10,217 bases of DNA from JANXZO01 sp964355115 (lineage in GTDB: Bacteria; Bacteroidota; Bacteroidia; Bacteroidales; FEN-979). The stretch is from contig CAYHCQ010000124.1 of the NCBI GenBank assembly GCA_964355115.1, positions 1-10,217 of the forward strand, written 5' to 3'. How positions within the stretch are numbered: position 1 is the first letter of the stretch; every line of letters starts with the position of its first letter. Below, in pieces: positions 7,201 to 10,217 of the stretch. The notes beneath the pieces were generated by a model. That model worked only from the letters and a program-made list of their open reading frames with translations. It searched no databases and was not told the origin of the DNA. The translations under genes were made by a program, and so were the position numbers.

Positions 7201-8800
7201 GTATGTCATTGATGGCCGGGGTGGTACGGGTGGGTGACCAGTTTGTGGCAACATTCCATGGAGCGCCGTCGATACCGATCCAGGTGTAGGTGGTGGATGG
7301 ACTGAGGGTCGTTGTTGCCGAAGCAGTCGGAACGACAGGGGCTGTCTTGTAATTAATAAAAGTTCCCGAGTTGGTGTAAGGATATATCTTAAAGTAAAAC
7401 TGGGTATTGTCCTGGATGCCTGTAAAAGCGGATGCCTGGGTTCCCTGTGTAACGTTTTTCACCAGAAGGGCATTGGCCTCAGGAACTCCGTCAACGGGAT
7501 CAACAATGGATGCGTACCCGCCGGTGGCAGCCTTAACCAGGTAACCATCGGGGATCGTGGCGCCTGTTGCATCCACCCAGCTCGTATTAATCGTACTGTA
7601 GGATGGAATCCCGAGCACCGCGGCAAAAGCAGTGACATGGTTGGTGGGTTCTGCTTTTATTACACTTCCGGAGCAAACCACGTTCGTGGCAGATGCTCCG
7701 CCTCCGGTATTGGCGACATTCTCAAGGTTATAGTTGCCCAATGCGAAACCTGCTGCCATTCTCACGTAAACCGGCGTTGCGGCAAGGGCAGCTCCCGTAT
7801 AAGGAACAGTTACGGATCCGGAAAAAGTTGTATTATTCAATGAGACTTCAAAATGGGTGGCCCCGGTAACAGTAAGGTTTCCGCTGGTGGGGTTAAGGTT
7901 GCTTCCGCTAAGGTTATACGATTGGGAGGTTGAGGGTCCGGCTCCAAGGAAATACTGAAAACCGGTAAGTGTCGCCGGAGCAACAGAAAGTGCCGGGGTT
8001 CCTCCAAGAGGAGTTACATCGGCCCAGGCAGGACCGACCCGGATCTCATCGATCTCGAGTTTGGGTGTGGTGGCGTTGTTTCGCAGACAGACGGAGGCAA
8101 ATGTGGCGAAAGTGCTGGTTCCGCTATTGTTGGTAACCCCGCCGGATGGCTCTGCACCGCCCAGACTTACCGGGTTGACCCAGAGCGTAGCCATGGTCGG
8201 GGATGCCGTACGGTCGTATTTAACCACAACGAGGTATGTAGTCCCGAAGACAAGGTCCAGAGCAAACTCTGTATAGGTCGGAGTGCCTCCGGAAGTATTC
8301 TGGATCATAAACCGGTAGTTCGCACCGGCATTCACTGTCTTCGCGCCCAGCCGGGCACCGAATGCGGAAACCGAGGTACCTGCAGTGGCTCCGAAATGCA
8401 TGAAATAGTCTCCGGTTGCAGTTATTCCTGAGTTATCAACCACATTCAGAAGTACTGAGAAATAGAGAGCCGTTGCAGTGGAGGTGATTGCCCTGTTGAT
8501 GTCCCTTGAGGTCAGGTTGGCATTGCCGAACATGGATACTTTATAACCCGTGGGAGCAGGAAGCCCCGCATATGTCAGGTTTCCATTCACAACATCAATC
8601 GTGGTGGTTTGACCAGAAGTTACACTGTGGGTAGTCCAGTTATTGGAGGTCGAACCTGCATTTCCGTTACCTCCGATAAACGCCGGAGGTGTGTAATTAA
8701 AGTCTTCATACAATACTACCTGGCTTTGTCCCGGCTGTAAAAAAGCACCTGTAAGGAGCAAGGCAAGCAGTAATCCTTTCATTGTAGATCCTGTTTTCAT
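4229..8800 (-). CDS. Giant T9SS type A cargo protein with lamin-tail, PKD, FN3 and beta-helix-like regions (1523 aa)
   Basis: Order of parts, with approximate residues: signal peptide 1-27; LamG-like jelly-roll 28-265 (VVLYEDFNY; LEIDEIRVGPAW); a beta-sandwich module common in Bacteroidota 267-380; FN3-like module 382-497 (FKIYPYTNSGTFINYKT); a Gly/Thr/Ala/Asn-rich repeat region 500-900 resembling a parallel beta-helix; a linker domain 900-1000; an FN3-type module 1003-1093 (TSDGGSPTTARGLCYAT); PKD 1094-1183; lamin-tail domain 1185-1333 (NIVMTEIMYNPPE; EFIELYNN); a second PKD 1350-1432; T9SS type A sorting domain 1435-1523 (VFPNPSDGKF; PGIYLVRF; KLIVK). It is predicted to be exported by the type IX system and shown on the surface or released. 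No catalytic motif was seen. The ATG at 8800 is used; the in-frame ATG at 8782 (MKGLLLALLL) gives an equally good signal peptide and may be the true start. The frame is intact over its whole length. It is first in the probable operon with the 535-residue gene. Confidence 0.92.
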   Translation of the reverse strand: MKTGSTMKGLLLALLLTGAFLQPGQSQVVLYEDFNYTPPAFIGGNGNAGSTSNNWTTHSVTSGQTTTIDVVNGNLTYAGLPAPTGYKVSMFGNANLTSRDINRAITSTATALYFSVLLNVVDNSGITATGDYFMHFGATAGTSVSAFGARLGAKTVNAGANYRFMIQNTSGGTPTYTEFALDLVFGTTYLVVVKYDRTASPTMATLWVNPVSLGGAEPSGGVTNNSGTSTFATFASVCLRNNATTPKLEIDEIRVGPAWADVTPLGGTPALSVAPATLTGFQYFLGAGPSTSQSYNLSGSNLNPTSGNLTVTGATHFEVSLNNTTFSGSVTVPYTGAALAATPVYVRMAAGFALGNYNLENVANTGGGASATNVVCSGSVIKAEPTNHVTAFAAVLGIPSYSTINTSWVDATGATIPDGYLVKAATGGYASIVDPVDGVPEANALLVKNVTQGTQASAFTGIQDNTQFYFKIYPYTNSGTFINYKTAPVVPTASATTTLSPSTTYTWIGIDGAPWNVATNWSPTRTTPAINDILLFNGGGTKTVTAVPAETIGKIGISGNTTINLQSVAAAMITIMGVTGADLDIPAGSALNLNAANAITITLATTATASISGSMTFSSTVATAHRLTGVDANAITFNTGGTFTAGTFFSGNAFGNVTAGSVIFANGSTYNHLAGSNPFVSNPPASICVFQTGSLYKLIGNATPSFSGKTYANFEMDATGFTVTTTGGSAVTMDNLTVTNGTLNFNMTGTPGHTIKGNIAVATGGTLNFAPASAGTVILGGIAAQSISAIGTLSSTANSTLDISNATGVNLNTSIALNGNLKLTNGLLTLGSGNLLLGPSSAISGTPAATNMIVATGSGQLQKGFSTGFTGSFVYPVGDNTATAEFSPVTLTFTAGTFASGNYAGVNLVNAKYPGDPNTGSYLNRYWAISQSGITAFTCSTTFQYLVADVVGTESQIYCLQVLPVPFVTYSLANTTLHQLNASGLASFGTFTGSQPQMAMVTTSPTITNLTHISATGGGNVTSDGGSPTTARGLCYATTHLPTVAGPHTTETGGLGVFTSNMTGLTPQTTYYMRAYATNMVGTSYGAEVAFTTLCEPVPPAPNFWASSTTLIVGQSINFFDSTTFCPTSYNWSFVGGLPMTSTAQNPTGITYNYTGNYNVCLTVSNAYGTQTMCKMAYIHVTGPTNANIVMTEIMYNPPEVGVDSLEFIELYNNDVVPWDLQDFYFSRGIDYIFPSVALNPGERTVVAVNAGAMQNTFGINALQWTSGALSNQGEPIVLKDKYGYIIDSVYYRPSVPWDTLANGKGPSLELCNPSSNNTDPANWRHALEFANVNGAGDTIWASPLAGCSYPPAYANFVANDSTILAGQSVIFNDLSSSDANAWIWMFPGGTPDTFVGKTPPAILYDQVGLFDVILKAGNNAGYTTRIKSNYIQVAPTGISSQEGTDGFKVFPNPSDGKFSVVLGNTASGTLTIVNQTGNIVLKQFVKQNINTFEHGNLAPGIYLVRFTPETDGQSRTQKLIVK

Positions 8801-8850
8801 AAGCTTCTGATTAATTTTAAAATCGTGCGAATAGAACTTACAAATATGCG

Positions 8851-8858
8851 AATAATGA
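8851..8858 (-). promoter_or_regulatory. Candidate -7 box of the T9SS cargo operon
   Basis: The minus strand reads CATATTTG here, matching TAnnTTTG at all but the first defined position. It lies past the dnaK terminator and about 50 bases upstream of the ATG at 8800, where a promoter is needed. There is no well-spaced TTTG at -33, so the call is tentative. Confidence 0.4.
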
Positions 8859-8900
8859 AGAACTATTTCCTACCAACTTATTAACAAATTATTAAATAAA

Positions 8901-8929
8901 GCTGCCGGTCCGTAAAATGGACCGGCAGC
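8901..8929 (-). terminator. dnaK intrinsic terminator
   Basis: GCTGCCGGTCC (8901-8911) and GGACCGGCAGC (8919-8929) form a perfect 11-base-pair, GC-rich stem with a 7-base loop. On the minus strand it is followed by TTTATTTAATAATTTG, a T-rich tract. It begins 46 bases past the dnaK stop codon. The stem is long and the surrounding DNA is AT-rich, which makes this the clearest regulatory element in the window. Confidence 0.9.
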
Positions 8930-8975
8930 CTATAAACACCCTTTTACAAGGGGAAACTATCGATGAGCAATCGAA

Positions 8976-10217
8976 TTATTTGTCTTTGACCTCTTCGAAG
9001 TCCACATCGGTGACTTCATCATTACCGGAACCCTTCGGGCCACCGGCATCCTGGCCTGGAGCATTGCCGGGTTCACCCTGCGGGCCACCCTGCTGACCAG
9101 CCTGGGAGGTGTTTTTATACATCTCTTCACTGGCGGTCTGCCAAACTGAATTCAGGTTGGCCATGGCGGCATCGATGCCGGCAAAATCACGGTTTTTATG
9201 GGCGTTCTTCAGATCTTCAACGGCCTTTTCGATGGGTGCCTTTTTGTCGGCAGGTATTTTGTCTCCAAACTCCTTCAGTTGCTTCTCAGTCTGAAAAATG
9301 AGGGTATCGGCCTGGTTGAGTTTGTCGACCTCCTCCTTCATTTTCTTGTCGGAGTCGGAGTTCAGCTGTGCCTCTTCCTTCATTCTTTTAATATCTGCAT
9401 CAGAAAGTCCGGAAGATGCCTCAATTCGGATCTGCTGTGATTTTCCGGTCGCCTTATCCTTGGCAGCTACGTGGAGAATACCGTTAGCATCGATGTCGAA
9501 AGTGACTTCAACCTGGGGAATTCCGCGAGGAGCCGGCGGGATGCCATCGAGATGGAACCTGCCGATACTTTTATTCTGGTTGGCCATCGGACGTTCGCCC
9601 TGAAGCACATGAATCTCCACTGAAGTCTGACTGTCGGCTGCGGTCGAGAAGGTCTCCGACTTTCGGGTTGGGATTGTCGTATTTGACTCGATCAGCCTTG
9701 TCATTACGCTGCCAAGGGTTTCGATGCCCAGTGAAAGCGGTGTTACGTCGAGTAACAGCACGTCCTTTACCTCGCCGGTAAGAACACCGCCCTGGATGGC
9801 AGCTCCAATGGCAACCACTTCGTCGGGGTTCACCCCTTTTGAGGGCTCTTTTCCGAAGAATTCGCGCACCAGGGTCTGCACGGCGGGGATACGTGTCGAA
9901 CCACCTACCAGGATCACCTCATTGATGTCTGCGGCTTTAAGTCCGGCATCCTGCAATGCTTTCTGGCAGGGAGGTATGGTCGACTGCATAAGGCCATCGG
10001 CCAGCTGCTCGAATTTTGCACGGGTCAGTTTTTTTACAAGGTGCTTGGGAACCCCGTCAACCGGCATGATATAAGGTAGGTTAATCTCGGTTTCCGAGGA
10101 GCTGGAAAGTTCGATCTTGGCCTTTTCAGCAGCCTCTTTTAAACGCTGCAGTGCCATCGGGTCGCGTTTCAGGTCGAGGCCTTCATCTTTTTTAAACTCA
10201 TCGGCCAGCCAGTCGAT
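8976..10217 (-). CDS. dnaK: Molecular chaperone DnaK (Hsp70), C-terminal 413 residues (partial)
   Basis: DnaK is the ATP-dependent Hsp70 chaperone that binds exposed hydrophobic segments of client proteins in the cytoplasm, working with DnaJ and GrpE. The frame is open to the right edge and begins IDWLADEFKKDEG, so about 230 N-terminal residues, including the first ATPase motifs, are missing; the Met at 10157 is internal. Visible landmarks are DPMALQRLKEAAEKAKIELS and VILVGGSTRIPAVQ of the nucleotide-binding domain, the interdomain linker DVLLLDVTPLSLGIETLG, the substrate-binding domain with HVLQGERPMA and DIDANGILHVAAKDKATG, then the helical lid, a Gly/Gln/Pro-rich disordered tail, and the conserved end DVDFEEVKDK. 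Nothing appears truncated or mutated at the C-terminus. The gene is followed by its own strong terminator, so it should not be cotranscribed with the T9SS genes. The identification is secure. Confidence 0.98.
   Translation of the reverse strand: MDWLADEFKKDEGLDLKRDPMALQRLKEAAEKAKIELSSSSETEINLPYIMPVDGVPKHLVKKLTRAKFEQLADGLMQSTIPPCQKALQDAGLKAADINEVILVGGSTRIPAVQTLVREFFGKEPSKGVNPDEVVAIGAAIQGGVLTGEVKDVLLLDVTPLSLGIETLGSVMTRLIESNTTIPTRKSETFSTAADSQTSVEIHVLQGERPMANQNKSIGRFHLDGIPPAPRGIPQVEVTFDIDANGILHVAAKDKATGKSQQIRIEASSGLSDADIKRMKEEAQLNSDSDKKMKEEVDKLNQADTLIFQTEKQLKEFGDKIPADKKAPIEKAVEDLKNAHKNRDFAGIDAAMANLNSVWQTASEEMYKNTSQAGQQGGPQGEPGNAPGQDAGGPKGSGNDEVTDVDFEEVKDK

Noticed and set aside
6192..7289. Two long plus-strand open frames (6192-6671 and 6789-7289) opposite the 1523-aa gene
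   Set aside because: They are Val/Pro/Ala-rich antisense shadows of the Thr/Ala/Gly/Asn-rich beta-helix region, which leaves few stop codons on the other strand. They lack start signals and recognisable domains.
8976..10157. dnaK starting at the ATG at 10157
   Set aside because: The upstream codons to the window edge encode conserved DnaK residues (IDWLADEFKKDEG), so this Met is internal and the gene is partial.

Overview
The window comes from a member of the Bacteroidota. Two large genes end in type IX secretion (T9SS) type A sorting domains (VFPNP near the start, KLIV[KR] at the C-terminus). A partial gene starts with a Bacteroidota-style PKD-like domain. Start codons lack Shine-Dalgarno sequences, and several genes are preceded by the Bacteroidota -7 box TAnnTTTG. 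The order or genus cannot be fixed from this sequence.

Layout, left to right. (1) 1-316, minus strand: the first 105 residues of a secreted PKD-like protein that runs off the left edge. (2) 317-585: an AT-rich divergent intergenic region with a good promoter for the next gene and two small palindromes. (3) 586-906, plus strand: a small lipoprotein. (4) 931-2493, minus strand: a 520-residue secreted protein of no family I recognise, converging on the lipoprotein gene with 24 bases between them. (5) 2602-4209 and 4229-8800, minus strand: two T9SS cargo genes 19 bases apart, probably one operon with the 1523-residue gene first. They share a homologous FN3-like module. A hairpin terminator follows the pair at 2532-2561. 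(6) 8801-8975: the dnaK terminator and the probable promoter of the T9SS pair. (7) 8976-10217, minus strand: the C-terminal two thirds of dnaK, whose N-terminus is beyond the right edge.

Apart from dnaK, every gene encodes an exported protein, so this is a cell-envelope and extracellular-protein locus next to a housekeeping chaperone gene. The two T9SS proteins look like non-enzymatic, multi-domain adhesive or structural surface proteins: jelly-roll, FN3, PKD, lamin-tail and beta-helix-like parts, with no catalytic domain recognised. I saw no RNA gene, CRISPR array, transposase or phage gene. The best leads are the shared module in the cargo pair, a skewed distribution of candidate O-glycosylation tripeptides in the large protein, the likely surface-export signal on the lipoprotein, and a compact terminator-promoter overlap.
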